Assembly (NCBI GenBank): GCA_047636995.1
Contig: JBLIGQ010000002.1
Coordinates: 57,772 to 121,771, forward strand
Source of the DNA: JAQWQB01 sp047636995
GTDB taxonomy: Bacteria > Bacteroidota > Bacteroidia > Flavobacteriales_D > Sanyastnellaceae
Length of the DNA stretch: 64,000 bases
Direction: 5' to 3'
Positions within the stretch are counted from its first letter, which is position 1. Every line of letters begins with the position of its first letter. Below are positions 63,601 through 64,000 of the stretch, piece after piece. The notes beneath the pieces were generated by a model, which made no database searches, was not told the DNA's origin, and saw only the letters and a list, made by a program, of their open reading frames with translations. The position numbers and the translations under genes are program-made.

Positions 63601-64000
63601 TTGAAGAGAATCCCATTACACACACAAGTCATCATAGGTCTCCTTTTGGGAGCTGGATATGCCTATCTATCCATCACTTATGATTTCAATAAATTCACCC
63701 TTGATTATGTGAAGCCATTTGGCGACATATTCATCAACCTATTGAAACTCATAGCAGTTCCTTTGGTTTTGTTTTCCATTATCGTTGGTGTAGCGTCTCT
63801 TGGAGATGTTAAAAAGCTGGGCCGTTTAGGGTCGAAAACCTTGTTAACTTATGTTTTGACTACGGTCACGGCGGTCATTCTTGGTTTGGTCTTGGTGAAT
63901 TTAATTCAACCTGGAGTGCACGTTTCTGATGATTTGCGAACTTCAAATCGAATCCGTTATGAGATTTGGAAAGAGGGCGCACAAGCCAAAGACTTAGACA
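63601..64000 (+). CDS. Dicarboxylate/amino acid:cation symporter (DAACS), N-terminal part
   Basis: The frame runs from a TTG at 63601 to the window end, 133 residues seen. No ATG is in frame nearby; the ATG at 63581 is in another frame and stops after seven codons, so TTG is the likely start. Hydrophobic segments IPLHTQVIIGLLLGAGYAYL and LLKLIAVPLVLFSIIVGVAS, then LGDVKKLGRLGSKTLLTYVL and TAVILGLVLVNLIQPG, match the first helices of the SLC1/DAACS family that takes up glutamate, aspartate or C4-dicarboxylates with Na+ or H+. Confidence 0.88.
   Translation, partial: MKRIPLHTQVIIGLLLGAGYAYLSITYDFNKFTLDYVKPFGDIFINLLKLIAVPLVLFSIIVGVASLGDVKKLGRLGSKTLLTYVLTTVTAVILGLVLVNLIQPGVHVSDDLRTSNRIRYEIWKEGAQAKDLD

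Noticed and set aside
1..64000. CRISPR arrays, insertion sequences, prophage or replication origin
   Set aside because: No regularly spaced repeats, transposase or phage structural genes, or DnaA-box clusters were seen on reading both strands.

Overview
This window is an AT-rich chromosomal segment of a member of the Bacteroidota, most likely a Flavobacteriales bacterium of the Cryomorphaceae type (placement is an inference). The grounds are a PorQ homologue and two cell-surface proteins with type IX secretion (T9SS) C-terminal domains, a GlmU-like alternative UDP-GlcNAc enzyme, an S46 dipeptidyl peptidase, BshA, a sirtuin almost without zinc-site cysteines, few Shine-Dalgarno sequences, and TAnnTTTG boxes (the Bacteroidetes -7 promoter element) upstream of several genes. 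There is no rRNA, tRNA, CRISPR array, insertion sequence or prophage. Gene density is high, and several convergent neighbours overlap at their 3' ends.

Layout. 1-0.9 kb: the end of a redoxin-like gene, a possible 50-residue ORF and a decayed region. 0.9-8 kb: a FucP/GluP sugar transporter, a giant T9SS surface protein, a methyltransferase, and a MerR/B12-binding (CarH/LitR-like) regulator with an ECF sigma gene; a duplicated array of GTTTAAC sites lies between these last two. 8-22 kb: GlmU-like enzyme, Lon, PorQ, CMP kinase, a GH3/beta-lactamase fusion, BshA, a small membrane protein, and a trypsin-like lipoprotein protease followed by a paralogue that has lost the whole catalytic triad. 22-35 kb: AroQ, a cation-chloride-type transporter, a 996-residue repeat/coiled-coil protein, a FAD oxidoreductase, a sirtuin, a lipocalin, a pRiA4b ORF-3-like protein, a DEDDh exonuclease, the glpK-glpD operon and two adjoining decayed genes.

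35-42 kb: a compact cytochrome c maturation operon (ccmB, ccmC, ccmD, ccmE, ccmF) runs by stop/start overlaps into a DUF2520 protein and a KdsC-like phosphatase. CcmE is of the CxxxY type, and CcmC carries an extra domain of about 120 residues. 42-53 kb: YidC, a DUF6438 lipoprotein, the S46 peptidase, an aldo/keto reductase, TrmD, ribosomal protein L19, a T9SS type A secreted protein and CutC. 53-64 kb: a DUF389 membrane protein, a membrane-fused patatin, FtcD and HutI of histidine breakdown separated by a glycosyltransferase, an envelope protein, AroC and the start of a dicarboxylate symporter.

Functionally the window is mainly housekeeping (proteolysis, translation, shikimate pathway, glycerol use, cytochrome c biogenesis, envelope work). 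The most distinctive parts are the putative B12/light-responsive regulator-sigma pair with its duplicated operator-like array, the protease/pseudoprotease pair, the GH3/beta-lactamase fusion and the atypical Ccm operon.
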